A stretch of DNA of 64,000 bases from assembly GCF_000311745.1 (NCBI RefSeq), contig NZ_HE978532.1:429774-493773 (forward strand), given 5' to 3'. This DNA comes from Anaerococcus obesiensis ph10 (GTDB lineage: Bacteria > Bacillota > Clostridia > Tissierellales > Peptoniphilaceae). Below, one piece after another: positions 52,352 through 61,758 of the stretch. The position numbers and the translations under genes were made by a program. Numbering within the stretch: position 1 is the first letter of the stretch; every line of letters starts with the position of its first letter. Under the pieces are notes generated by a model. The model was not told where the DNA came from, searched no databases, and was given only the letters and a program-made list of their open reading frames with translations.

Positions 52352-53014
52352 CTATTTATTAAGATAGCTCTTATATAGATTTTTATCTACCTGCGCATGG
52401 GTCATCAATAAGCCTATTATATTTGCATCAACTTCTTGTAAATTTTTAATTGCCTTGTCAAGGTCTTCTTTTTTTGTATCATTGTATTTTACTGCCACAA
52501 TAATACCATCACAATAAGTTGAAATTATTGAGCCATCTGCCAATAAATCAACCGGAGGTACATTTATAAATATATAATCAAATTCTTTTGATAAATTTTC
52601 TATCAATTCTTTTATTTTTTTTGAATCTAGTATTTGAGTTGGATTTGTTGGTCTTTGACCTGCCAATAAAATAAATAAATTTTCTTCTGTTTTATCTTTT
52701 AACAGTAAATTTTCAACAGCAATTTCACCATTAAAATAATCTGTAAGCCCAAAATTTTTATCAGCTTTTATAATATTTCCTAATTTTGGCATTCTCAAAT
52801 CAAAATCTAAAATAGCAACTTTTAGACAATCTTTGGCAAAAGTTTTAGCAAGATCATATAAAATTTCAATATTTTCCTCATTAGGCTTTGAAGAGGTCAT
52901 GCCAATAACCTTGCATTTACTATAATTCTTGTTATATTTTATAGCAGTTTTTATAGAATATATAGACTCATCATATAAAGATGAATTATTTAAATATCCA
53001 TTATTTTCTATCAT
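52352..53014 (-). CDS. CpsD/BY-kinase-like protein with degenerate ATP site
   Basis: A 220-residue homologue of capsular tyrosine autokinases, paired with a Wzz/CpsC protein that ends one base before it. The Walker A region, normally PGEGKST, reads SKPNEENIEI (residues 42-51), so the P-loop lysine is gone. Walker A' is kept in part (VAILDFDLRMPKLG), while Walker B is FINVPP with Asn for Asp. The C-terminus lacks the usual tyrosine cluster. It probably cannot phosphorylate and may act as a structural partner of the chain-length protein. Confidence 0.8.
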   Translation of the reverse strand: MIENNGYLNNSSLYDESIYSIKTAIKYNKNYSKCKVIGMTSSKPNEENIEILYDLAKTFAKDCLKVAILDFDLRMPKLGNIIKADKNFGLTDYFNGEIAVENLLLKDKTEENLFILLAGQRPTNPTQILDSKKIKELIENLSKEFDYIFINVPPVDLLADGSIISTYCDGIIVAVKYNDTKKEDLDKAIKNLQEVDANIIGLLMTHAQVDKNLYKSYLNK

Positions 53015-53015
53015 C

Positions 53016-53654
53016 TTATTCTCCTTTTGCCTTATCTGGAACTATTCCTATCAAAGGAATCTCATAATATTCTTTTATTTCATCAGCACTTTTGATTCTT
53101 GTATCAGTCATATCTTTTACTATTACATAAATTACACTAATAAAAAATCCAAGAAAAATACCAATAGCTGTATTTTTTTTAACGTTTGATGAAATAGGTT
53201 TTTTAGGAACTCTAGCCTTATCAGAAATTAAAATTTTATTTTTATTAAGTTTTCCAATTGTGTTTTTTAATTCAATAGCAGTTTGATTAGCAATATCAGC
53301 TGCTCTTTCTGGGATTGTGTCTTTAACTTTTATATTTATCATTCTAGAGCTAGGATCTGGTTCAACAACAACCTTACTCAAATATTCATCATAAGTCATG
53401 TCTAAATCTAATTTTTTTATAATATCAGATACAAAAACATTAGATTTTGTAAGATTTGCATAAGTTGCATTTAAATTGCTATCAGTTGCTTTTGATATCA
53501 TAATCATAGTTGATGTTTCATAAGTTGGAGTTGACATAAATTTAGTTATTCCAAAAAAAGATGCACCAAAAATTAGACAAGCCAAAAATATTATATGAAT
53601 ATTTTTTATAATCCCCTTACATAATTCTAAAATATCTATTTCTTTTTCATTCAT
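53016..53654 (-). CDS. Capsule chain-length regulator (Wzz/CpsC type)
   Basis: A 212-residue protein with membrane helices near residues 20-40 and 165-185 and an extracellular domain between them (TPTYETSTMIMISKATDSNL). The PKKPISSN segment just before the second helix is the proline-rich Wzz motif. It controls polysaccharide length together with the kinase-like protein. Gram-positive CpsC proteins of this size work with a separate CpsD, as here. Confidence 0.9.
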   Translation of the reverse strand: MNEKEIDILELCKGIIKNIHIIFLACLIFGASFFGITKFMSTPTYETSTMIMISKATDSNLNATYANLTKSNVFVSDIIKKLDLDMTYDEYLSKVVVEPDPSSRMINIKVKDTIPERAADIANQTAIELKNTIGKLNKNKILISDKARVPKKPISSNVKKNTAIGIFLGFFISVIYVIVKDMTDTRIKSADEIKEYYEIPLIGIVPDKAKGE

Positions 53655-53715
53655 TTTATTTTTCCTTTCTATACTATAATATTTTATAATACTTTATAAA
53701 AATTAAGATTTACAT

Positions 53716-55401
53716 TTAAAATAGGTATTTATACGAACCTATCAAACTAAGAACTAATGTTTTTTCTATTGTATTTCCCGAATTATACAAAAAATCAATA
53801 TCTTTATATAATTGCTCATAATTTTTCAAACACTCTTTATTTGATTCAAAATAATCATCCATAAACCTTTTTAGTTTTTGATTATTATCATACCAATAGT
53901 CAAATGGATTCATATCATTTCTTTTACTATACTTAGATTTAATTTTGTTCATAAGCAAACCTTTTATAGTATCTAACTTATATTCTTTCCCATTTATTTT
54001 TATTCCACGCATAGATGAAATTTTTACTCCATTGTGTGGATATTTGGTTGCATCTTTAAAGTTACTTATTACCCAAGAGTAATAAATATTATGCTTAAAC
54101 CTAAATTCAAAAGGAAGTGAAAAACAAAATTCAGCAAAATCTACATCCATGAAAGGAGACATTCCTTCCCCATATTCTTTTATAGATGTTGAATATCCTA
54201 AACATGCACCATTTATTGCTCTATTCCTAAACATACCTTCTTCATAACTTGTATCTTTTATATTAGAAGATATTCTGTTAAGTAATTTTGTCGAATAAGC
54301 TCCATCGCCTAAAGCATATTTTTTATTTTTATAATCTAAAGATTTATTAAAGCTACCTGGAATTACATCACCTATAACACCTGTATGTATTATTCCAATT
54401 TCACTTGTATTAATAGCATTTAAAAAAGTATTAAATTGTGATGCCCATGGATAATAAATTAAACCATCTGCAATTTTTATAGAACTATCAAGGTTAAATA
54501 AATCCAATCCATTATCTAAATTTTTATATAACCACTCATATTTTAAATCACTTGCCATTTTTGGACAATACTTATAATCATTTGATTTACTATCAGAATA
54601 AGTGTATGTCAATACATTTTCTACACCCAATCTTCTTAAAGAATAAGCAACTATTCTACAATCCAAACCTGCACTTAATGGTACAATATTCCTATATCCA
54701 TATTCTTCGTTTTTATTAACTTGCATTTCAACAGCATTCAAAAACAAAGAATCTAATTTTTTTATAGCTTCATCTTTATTAATTTTCTTCTCTTCAAAAA
54801 CCCAATCATGATATGAACTTATTTCTATATTATTAGAATAAACCAGCTTTGAACCTGCTTCTAGTCTCTTTACATCTTCCACCAAAGTATTATCTTCTAA
54901 CATATAAGCATAAGATATTAAAGAATATGCTCCGTCCATATTTAATTTATAATCAATATTATTAAGTTTTAAATTTTCAACTAATTCATTTAACCTTGTA
55001 CTAATCAAAAAAACATCATTGTTCTTGTAATATAACAAAGGAATGTTAGACCAGTGATCAGTATATGCTACTAATTTATCTTTTTTTAAATCATATAATA
55101 CTATGACAAAATTTCCTCTTAATTTATTTATAAATTCATCTAGTTTTCCGTTGTTATACTCTGATATTATACAATCTTTAAAATCATTTTTATTATATTC
55201 ATTAATGATTTTTTCTTTATTTAAAATTACACCATCAACTAAGATAATTGTTCCATCAATTCTTGTTATAAATTTATCATTATAAAACTTGCCATTACTT
55301 GCTAGGCAAAAATATTTTTCATCTAGATTAATACAATTTATATTTTTTTTCTTATTTGTTTCTTTTAATTTTTTAATATTTAATCCTATAAACAGTCCCA
55401 T
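53716..55401 (-). CDS. Asparagine-synthetase-like amidotransferase of the capsule locus
   Basis: A 561-residue AsnB-like protein. An N-terminal glutaminase-like domain lacks the catalytic Cys2 (MGLFIG in place of MCGI). The synthetase domain has the PPi loop LSAGLDCRI for SGGxDS. Some AsnB relatives (such as WbpS) amidate uronic acids in O-antigens. In a locus making diamino-uronic acid that is a plausible role, using free ammonia since the glutaminase Cys is absent. True asparagine synthesis is less likely. Confidence 0.8.
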   Translation of the reverse strand: MGLFIGLNIKKLKETNKKKNINCINLDEKYFCLASNGKFYNDKFITRIDGTIILVDGVILNKEKIINEYNKNDFKDCIISEYNNGKLDEFINKLRGNFVIVLYDLKKDKLVAYTDHWSNIPLLYYKNNDVFLISTRLNELVENLKLNNIDYKLNMDGAYSLISYAYMLEDNTLVEDVKRLEAGSKLVYSNNIEISSYHDWVFEEKKINKDEAIKKLDSLFLNAVEMQVNKNEEYGYRNIVPLSAGLDCRIVAYSLRRLGVENVLTYTYSDSKSNDYKYCPKMASDLKYEWLYKNLDNGLDLFNLDSSIKIADGLIYYPWASQFNTFLNAINTSEIGIIHTGVIGDVIPGSFNKSLDYKNKKYALGDGAYSTKLLNRISSNIKDTSYEEGMFRNRAINGACLGYSTSIKEYGEGMSPFMDVDFAEFCFSLPFEFRFKHNIYYSWVISNFKDATKYPHNGVKISSMRGIKINGKEYKLDTIKGLLMNKIKSKYSKRNDMNPFDYWYDNNQKLKRFMDDYFESNKECLKNYEQLYKDIDFLYNSGNTIEKTLVLSLIGSYKYLF

Positions 55402-55418
55402 TTAAACCTCCATTACTA

Positions 55419-56765
55419 TCAAATAGTAACATATATTTTGCCCTTTCTATAAATCAAATCAATTCCTATTATAAGAATAAATGAAAAAACTAATCCTATA
55501 TTATAAAAAAAGTCAACAAATCCTCCTATCAAAAGATTGCTAAAAGTATATGTAACTATTAAATATAAGACTATATTCATAGGTGTCTTTCTTTGTTTTA
55601 GTATAAAGTTGCTAACAATACTCATAATAAAAGCCACTAACCAAGGAGATATTAAAATTCCTATAATTCCAAAATTAGCATAGGCTTCTGCCAAATAAAT
55701 TGAATTCATTACACCCGCTGTTCCTTCTTTAACTCCAGAATTATTAAAAATTTCCATAACTACCCTTCCTGATCTTATCCAAGATTGATCTGTATTAAAA
55801 ATCCATGATATTGCAGTAGGAAAACTAGCTCCATTTAGATAAGAATGAATATTAGGAAAAGCTTGAAAGTGTAAATAACAAGTAGCAATTTGTGTTAAAA
55901 TAAGTCTAGGTATAGGTCCTGATTTTAATGTAAATAATCCACCACTGTAATTAGTAGTTGCATAATAAACAAATAAAAATCCCGTACCTAAAATGCACAT
56001 ATAGAATAAAGGTTTTTTTATTGATTTAATATTACCAAGAAATATCTCAAGCAAATAAAATTGAAATAAATATATAACAACTGGGGATTTCTCAAAAGAT
56101 AAGGTCTTGCATATTATGGATAATAATAGTAAAAATATAAATTGATATTTCCATCTTTTTGTATGTAATATTCGGTAATAAACATAGGATATATAAGATA
56201 AATTTGGAATCATATTTAAAACCAAAAGATTTCTAATATATTGGTTACCTTTAAAACCTCTACCTATTTGTATTCTCAATACACTTGTATCAGCCTTTTC
56301 TGTAATTACTTTTACAATAGGTATATAACCTATTTTATAAAAAGTATAAATCAAGCCTAAAAATCCAACAAAAGATAAGGCCACAATAATACTGTATATA
56401 CTCTTTTGATGAGTGTTTATATCTACAATATCTCTTTCTAGGTAATCATTATAAAATTTATTGTATTTTTTTATTCCCATCAATCTATTAATTATTATCA
56501 TTCCTAATGGTAAAGCTAAGTAAGAATAAAATAGAGCAATTGATGTCTTAGAAATTGCATCTTCAGAAGCTTTTTTTACTAAATAATGATCTCTAAACCC
56601 CAAAAATATCATGCAAGATCCAATAAAGCAATACATTAGTATCGTATAAAATGATAAACTACTCATATTTAATTTTGTTATAGACAAAGATCCTGATGAT
56701 ATCTTAAATAATGAAATAAAAAATAAAAATAATATAATCACCAAGATTATTCTAAATATAATCAT
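55419..56765 (-). CDS. Polysaccharide repeat-unit polymerase (Wzy-like)
   Basis: A 448-residue membrane protein with about eleven or twelve hydrophobic segments and a large loop near the middle (residues about 300-350, with GGLFTLKSGPIPR and SYLNGASFPTAIS). This is the usual build of oligosaccharide-repeat polymerases. It lies between glycosyltransferase and amidotransferase genes. Sequence similarity in this family is poor, so the call is based on build and context. Confidence 0.75.
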   Translation of the reverse strand: MIIFRIILVIILFLFFISLFKISSGSLSITKLNMSSLSFYTILMYCFIGSCMIFLGFRDHYLVKKASEDAISKTSIALFYSYLALPLGMIIINRLMGIKKYNKFYNDYLERDIVDINTHQKSIYSIIVALSFVGFLGLIYTFYKIGYIPIVKVITEKADTSVLRIQIGRGFKGNQYIRNLLVLNMIPNLSYISYVYYRILHTKRWKYQFIFLLLLSIICKTLSFEKSPVVIYLFQFYLLEIFLGNIKSIKKPLFYMCILGTGFLFVYYATTNYSGGLFTLKSGPIPRLILTQIATCYLHFQAFPNIHSYLNGASFPTAISWIFNTDQSWIRSGRVVMEIFNNSGVKEGTAGVMNSIYLAEAYANFGIIGILISPWLVAFIMSIVSNFILKQRKTPMNIVLYLIVTYTFSNLLIGGFVDFFYNIGLVFSFILIIGIDLIYRKGKIYVTI

Positions 56766-56769
56766 AGAT

Positions 56770-57903
56770 TTACCTACTTAAATCTTTCGCAACTTTACTT
56801 GCTCTACTACTCCAAGTATTTTCTTTTAAAAAATCAATACAATTTATATGCTTATTATAAATATCCTTATAATTTAGTAATAAATCTTTTAATAAATTGT
56901 TTAGATTTATATCATTATAATCAATAACCCATCCTATGTTACTTTCTTTTATACTTTCACTTATAGCAATATTATCCGAACAAATAATTGGGCAAACATG
57001 CCCAATATATTCAAATACCTTTATAGGCACAGCTAATTTCATATAATCATTATCTTTAAAATATGCCAAACATAAATCTGTTTTCATATAATAATCCTCA
57101 AGTTCAAAACCAGACTTATGAATTACTTTTATGTTATCATTTAAATAATCTCTATAAAGATAGCTGTATTTTTCCCATTCTGATTTTCTACAACATATTG
57201 TTAGTAAAATATTGTCAAATTTAGAAACCATTTTAACAAAATCTATAAAATTATAATTTCCAAAAATTCCACCCACATAAAATACTCTTAATTTTTCATC
57301 ATAATTATCAAGACGATTCTTATAAAAATTTTGTTTTGAAATAATAAAATTTTCACTATAGGAAGAACCTGGAAGCAAAATATCTGTTAAACTTTCTAAT
57401 TTTTTACTATTTATGTATTTAGATAATTTATTGCTTGGAAGATAAAACTTATCTACAAGACTTTTATATTTTAATAAATCATATCTATAAGATATTTTTG
57501 CAAAAAATTTCTTGATTCCATTAACTTGTTTATTATAAACTGGAAATTTCCAATGCATATCTCTATAAAATAAACCTATTTTTATTCCATGATTTTTGCA
57601 AAATTTAAAGAAACCAAAATCTAGATTTGGATATAAAGGAAGGTGATTTTTTTCTGTCAATAATGTTGGCATAGTTGAGCTTTCTGAATATAAAAAATCA
57701 TATTTAATTCCACTTTTTATATTATTCTTAATTATATTTATGGATTTTTTTCTTTCTTTTCCATATCCCATTACAACATCAACATCATAACCAATATCTT
57801 TAAATGCTTGTATCATCATCCTAGGTCTAACTTGTGAACCTGACAATGACTTTTCATCAAGTTTATTAGGAATATGAAATATACATCTTTTATTATTTTC
57901 CAA
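56770..57903 (-). CDS. Glycosyltransferase (GT4-like, GT-B fold)
   Basis: A 377-residue cytoplasmic protein. The N-terminal half opens CIFHIPNKLDEKSLSGSQVR, in place of the glycine-rich loop. The C-terminal half has the nucleotide-sugar region KVFEYIGHVCPIICSD, corresponding to the E-x7-E pattern. It adds one sugar of the repeat unit. Donor and linkage are not readable. It starts 27 bases after the preceding transferase gene. Confidence 0.8.
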   Translation of the reverse strand: MENNKRCIFHIPNKLDEKSLSGSQVRPRMMIQAFKDIGYDVDVVMGYGKERKKSINIIKNNIKSGIKYDFLYSESSTMPTLLTEKNHLPLYPNLDFGFFKFCKNHGIKIGLFYRDMHWKFPVYNKQVNGIKKFFAKISYRYDLLKYKSLVDKFYLPSNKLSKYINSKKLESLTDILLPGSSYSENFIISKQNFYKNRLDNYDEKLRVFYVGGIFGNYNFIDFVKMVSKFDNILLTICCRKSEWEKYSYLYRDYLNDNIKVIHKSGFELEDYYMKTDLCLAYFKDNDYMKLAVPIKVFEYIGHVCPIICSDNIAISESIKESNIGWVIDYNDINLNNLLKDLLLNYKDIYNKHINCIDFLKENTWSSRASKVAKDLSR

Positions 57904-57930
57904 ATTCTCACCTTCTTTATATCAAACTTA

Positions 57931-59007
57931 CTATTTAATATTTTTTTCTATCAAATCTAACTCTTTTTTCATAGTTTTTTCTTTATAATATCTTGTATCT
58001 TTAACTGTATGATAATCGTAATCTTTAAATTTATCCAATGTATCAATATTATCATTATCAATTAAATAAGCATTGTTAAACCCATCAAATATTTCCCTAC
58101 ACACTTTTATATCAGAAGTTATTACTGGCATACCAAATGCCGCCATCTCACAAGTCATTAAACCTTGTGTATCTTCCCTTGTAGGCATTAAAGCAAATTT
58201 GGAATTTTGTAAGTAATTTATCATATCATTATGACTAAGAGTATTATTTATCCACTCAATATTTTCAGATTTTTTATAGTGGTTAAAATACTCTCCCTTA
58301 CCAACCAAAAGAAATTTTGCATCTGGAGTATTTTTAGCAAGTTCATTAACAAGGTCTACACAATATTTAGAACCATCTAAATTCGACCTTATTGTTATAA
58401 AATCATATTTCTTTTCACATTTATCATCAAATGTTTCTCTTTCAAAAACTTCTCCAACGCAGTTATTTATCACATAACAAGAATCTTCAAATTCATCACG
58501 ATTAAGTTTTGTGTTTTTAAAAAATTCATCTTTTATCCAATTACTTACAAAAACGAAGCTTGATTTATCTTTGATTTTTGGTAAGTAATTCCTCCAAATT
58601 TTAAGTTTAAAATTATCGTATGCATTTTGAAGATTTTCTTTAATTTTATTTCTTTTGATATAAGGAAAAGGATCAGGATAAGCTTCGTTTAATTTTAAAA
58701 CCTCATGACCATGATAGAAAAATATTATCTTTTTAAATTTATCGCTATTTTTTCGTAGAAATCTATAATGATTTCTAACATTAGATGCATGAATAATTAA
58801 CAAATCAAATTTTTTATCTGATGAATAATAATCAGTTTCGCTTAAAACCTCAATTCCATCTTTTTTATATTTATTTTTAGTTGCAAAATTCAAAACAGTA
58901 ACATCATATCCATTTTTTATATACGTTAAATTTCTATTATGCACGAACATAGATGCTACATTTCCATTATTATCCGGATAACCTTGCACTAAAACCAAGA
59001 TTTTCAT
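57931..59007 (-). CDS. Glycosyltransferase, GT4 family
   Basis: A 358-residue GT-B enzyme. The opening MKILVLVQGYPDNNGNVASM is the acceptor-side loop, and the C-terminal donor site reads SKFALMPTREDTQGLMTCEM with AAFGMPVITSDI after it, a clear E-x7-E motif of retaining GT4 transferases. It is one of two transferases in the window, fewer than most repeat units need, so more lie to the right. Confidence 0.88.
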   Translation of the reverse strand: MKILVLVQGYPDNNGNVASMFVHNRNLTYIKNGYDVTVLNFATKNKYKKDGIEVLSETDYYSSDKKFDLLIIHASNVRNHYRFLRKNSDKFKKIIFFYHGHEVLKLNEAYPDPFPYIKRNKIKENLQNAYDNFKLKIWRNYLPKIKDKSSFVFVSNWIKDEFFKNTKLNRDEFEDSCYVINNCVGEVFERETFDDKCEKKYDFITIRSNLDGSKYCVDLVNELAKNTPDAKFLLVGKGEYFNHYKKSENIEWINNTLSHNDMINYLQNSKFALMPTREDTQGLMTCEMAAFGMPVITSDIKVCREIFDGFNNAYLIDNDNIDTLDKFKDYDYHTVKDTRYYKEKTMKKELDLIEKNIK

Positions 59008-59029
59008 ATTATCTCCTTATAAAATAATT

Positions 59030-60178
59030 TTATTTGAATGACTTAATGATTATATCTAAATCTTCTTTGCTCAAATATGGATGCATAGGTAGTGAAAATA
59101 CACTCTTACAAAGATTTTCTGAATTTTTAAGTGATACTGGTGTAAGCTTATTATTTTCAAATGCTTTTTGTTGACTTAATCCTCTTGGATAATAAATATT
59201 TGTAGGAATTTCTTTTTTGGATAAGTCTTCCCTTAGTTTATCTCTTTGTTCTTCGTTCTCAGCAATTACTGTATATTGAGCAAAGCTAGAGTAAAAGTTT
59301 TCTGGTATTTTTGGCAATTTAATATTTATATTATTTTCATCAATTACTTCTTTCAAACTTTTTGAATAATAATCATAAACTTCATTTACTAAATCAAGTT
59401 CATCACTTACAAAAAATTTAAATTTTTCATTTAAAATTGCCGCTTGAACTGTATCTAATCTTGAGTTCATCCCTACCCTTACATTGTTATATTTATGATC
59501 TCCTTTTCCATGCACTTTTAGAGATTCTAGTAAATTTTTCAAATCTTCATCATCCACAAATATAGCTCCACCATCTCCATAACATCCTAGAGGTTTAGCA
59601 GGGAAAAATGATGTTGTTGAAGCATCTCCAAAAGAGCAAGCTCTATTTATTTTTCCATCAATTTCTATATGACCACCAAATCCTTGAGCTCCATCTTCTA
59701 ACACTTTTAAATTATATTTTTTAGCTATAGGTAAAATTTTTGGATAATCTGCTGGTAGACCAAATAAATCAACAGGAATTATAGCTTTAGCTGATAATTT
59801 TCCATCTTCAATTACTTTTTCAATTGCTTGTTCTAATGATGATGTATCAATATTAAAAGTATCTGTATTAACATCTACAAAAACAGGTGTTGCTCCTACC
59901 CTCGATACAACTTCTGCTGTAGAAAAAAATGTAAAATCTGGCACAAAAACTGCATCGCCTTCTTTTATTCCCCATGCTAACAAAACTAGTTCCAATGCAT
60001 CTGTACCATTTGCACATGTTATACAATATTTTCTGCCTACATAATCAGCTAGATTTTTTTCTAATTCTTTTACTGGATTACCACCTATAAATTGAGAAGA
60101 TAATAATACTTTTTCTATTGCTTTATCTATATTTTCTTTATGATTTAAATATTGAGTTTTTAAATCTCTAAACTCCAT
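59030..60178 (-). CDS. wbpE: PLP-dependent sugar aminotransferase (WbpE-like)
   Basis: A 382-residue DegT/DnrJ/EryC1/StrS aminotransferase. The PLP lysine is in STTSFFPAKPLGCYGDGGAI, near residue 190. The N-terminal CANGTDALELVLLAWGIKEG is the cofactor-binding turn. With the neighbouring oxidoreductase and acetyltransferase it would aminate C3 of UDP-GlcNAcA. The gene starts exactly after the acetyltransferase stop. Confidence 0.88.
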   Translation of the reverse strand: MEFRDLKTQYLNHKENIDKAIEKVLLSSQFIGGNPVKELEKNLADYVGRKYCITCANGTDALELVLLAWGIKEGDAVFVPDFTFFSTAEVVSRVGATPVFVDVNTDTFNIDTSSLEQAIEKVIEDGKLSAKAIIPVDLFGLPADYPKILPIAKKYNLKVLEDGAQGFGGHIEIDGKINRACSFGDASTTSFFPAKPLGCYGDGGAIFVDDEDLKNLLESLKVHGKGDHKYNNVRVGMNSRLDTVQAAILNEKFKFFVSDELDLVNEVYDYYSKSLKEVIDENNINIKLPKIPENFYSSFAQYTVIAENEEQRDKLREDLSKKEIPTNIYYPRGLSQQKAFENNKLTPVSLKNSENLCKSVFSLPMHPYLSKEDLDIIIKSFK

Positions 60179-60685
60179 TTATTCGTCCCCTTTTTTTAAA
60201 ATATTTCCATACTCATCAACTTTTGCATAAAATCTTGCAGGAATTCCCATTACAAGTTCATAATCATCAATATCACAAGTTACTAATGCACCTGCTGCAA
60301 CCATGGAATTTTTACCTAACGTATTTCCACAAACTACAGTTGCATTTGCACCTATGCTTGCTCCCTCTTTCACTAGAGTTTTTTTATAATTATCTTTTCC
60401 CTTTGGATATCTTGCTCTTGGTGTTAAATCATTTGTGAAAACACAAGATGGTCCACAAAAAACACCATCTTCTAAAGTAACTGCTGAATATATAGATACA
60501 TTATTTTGTATTTTACAATTATCCCCAATTACTACATTTTCTCCAATAAAAACATTTTGACCTAAGGAGCAATTTTTTCCAATTTTTGCACCTTTAGAAA
60601 CATGACAAAAATGCCAAATTTTAGTATTTTCGCCTATTTCAACACCATCGTCTACTATAGAGCTTTCATGAACATAATAAGTCAC
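60179..60685 (-). CDS. wbpD: Hexapeptide acetyltransferase (WbpD-like)
   Basis: A 168-residue left-handed beta-helix protein built from repeats such as VEIGENTKIWHFCHVSKGAK and IGKNCSLGQNVFIGENVVIG. It resembles WbpD, the N-acetyltransferase acting on UDP-GlcNAc(3NH2)A with acetyl-CoA. The conserved catalytic region is FTNDLTPRARYPKG. It overlaps the oxidoreductase stop by one base, in the order B-D-E as in Pseudomonas and Bordetella loci. Confidence 0.88.
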   Translation of the reverse strand: MTYYVHESSIVDDGVEIGENTKIWHFCHVSKGAKIGKNCSLGQNVFIGENVVIGDNCKIQNNVSIYSAVTLEDGVFCGPSCVFTNDLTPRARYPKGKDNYKKTLVKEGASIGANATVVCGNTLGKNSMVAAGALVTCDIDDYELVMGIPARFYAKVDEYGNILKKGDE

Positions 60686-61755
60686 TAAAATTCTCCTTCA
60701 AAGTCAGTTGATGCACAATTTTCTAATGGCAATTTCACAGATTTTCCTGTAAATGATGATTTATATATAGCCAATACTATTTCCAAAGCATTTTTTCCAT
60801 CTACAGCTGTTATATATGGATCTCTATCATCTTGTATTGCTTCTATCATATCTTTAAATAAAGATGTATGTCCATTCCCATACACATTTTCTGTTTCTTC
60901 TTTTAAGCCTATATTGTTTTGATCATCAGCATCCTCATCTTTAAAATTCCAAACATCAATATTATTTGTAGATTTTCCACCAATTTTTACAGTGCCATCT
61001 TCCCCAAATAAATATAAAGTTTCTTCTAAATTTTGAGGATATACATTGACTGTTCCTTCAACTGTAGCTACGGCTCCATTTTTAAATTTGAGTACAGCCA
61101 TTCCTATATCTTCACATTCTAAGTAGTCATGAAATTGTTGTTTTGTAACTCCGTACACTTCTTCAACTTCTTCTCCAAGCATCCATCTTAACAAATCTAT
61201 TCCATGGATGCATTGGTTCATTAAGCAACCACCATCAGATTCCCATTTTCCTCTCCAAGGTGCTTGATCATAATAGTTTTTATTTCTATTCCATCTAACA
61301 TGAATTGAGCCATGAGATAATCTCCCAAATCTTCCTTCATCCATTGCTTGTCTTGTTTTATGAACAGCTATGTTAAATCTATTTTGATGACAAACTGATA
61401 CTTTTACATTTTTTTCTTTACTTAAATTTATAATTTTATTTGCATCTTCCATTGACATTGCCATTGGTTTTTCAATTATTACATTAATTCCATTTTCAAT
61501 ACAATATAAAGCTATTTCTGCATGAATTCCGCTTTCTGTTGCAATGCTTACAAAATCTAAATCTAGATTTTCATCTATCATTTTTTTGTAATCACTATAT
61601 TTTTTGAAATCTTTATTGTATTTTGTTTTTTCTACTAGCTGATCAATTTTTTCAAGTTTTATATCACAAGCTGCAACCATATCTATATTGTTTTCTACAA
61701 CTGCTTTGATATGATTTACTGCTATACGTCCACATCCAATTAGTGCATATTTCAT
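60685..61755 (-). CDS. wbpB: UDP-sugar 3-dehydrogenase, Gfo/Idh/MocA family (WbpB-like)
   Basis: A 356-residue NAD-dependent dehydrogenase. The dinucleotide motif is IGCGRIAVNHIKAV, with EKPMAMSMEDA as the second signature and the catalytic QCIHGIDLLRWMLGE. It is the WbpB-type enzyme that oxidises C3 of UDP-GlcNAcA so that the aminotransferase can act. Placement next to wbpD and wbpE supports this. Confidence 0.88.
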   Translation of the reverse strand: MKYALIGCGRIAVNHIKAVVENNIDMVAACDIKLEKIDQLVEKTKYNKDFKKYSDYKKMIDENLDLDFVSIATESGIHAEIALYCIENGINVIIEKPMAMSMEDANKIINLSKEKNVKVSVCHQNRFNIAVHKTRQAMDEGRFGRLSHGSIHVRWNRNKNYYDQAPWRGKWESDGGCLMNQCIHGIDLLRWMLGEEVEEVYGVTKQQFHDYLECEDIGMAVLKFKNGAVATVEGTVNVYPQNLEETLYLFGEDGTVKIGGKSTNNIDVWNFKDEDADDQNNIGLKEETENVYGNGHTSLFKDMIEAIQDDRDPYITAVDGKNALEIVLAIYKSSFTGKSVKLPLENCASTDFEGEF

Positions 61756-61758
61756 TTA

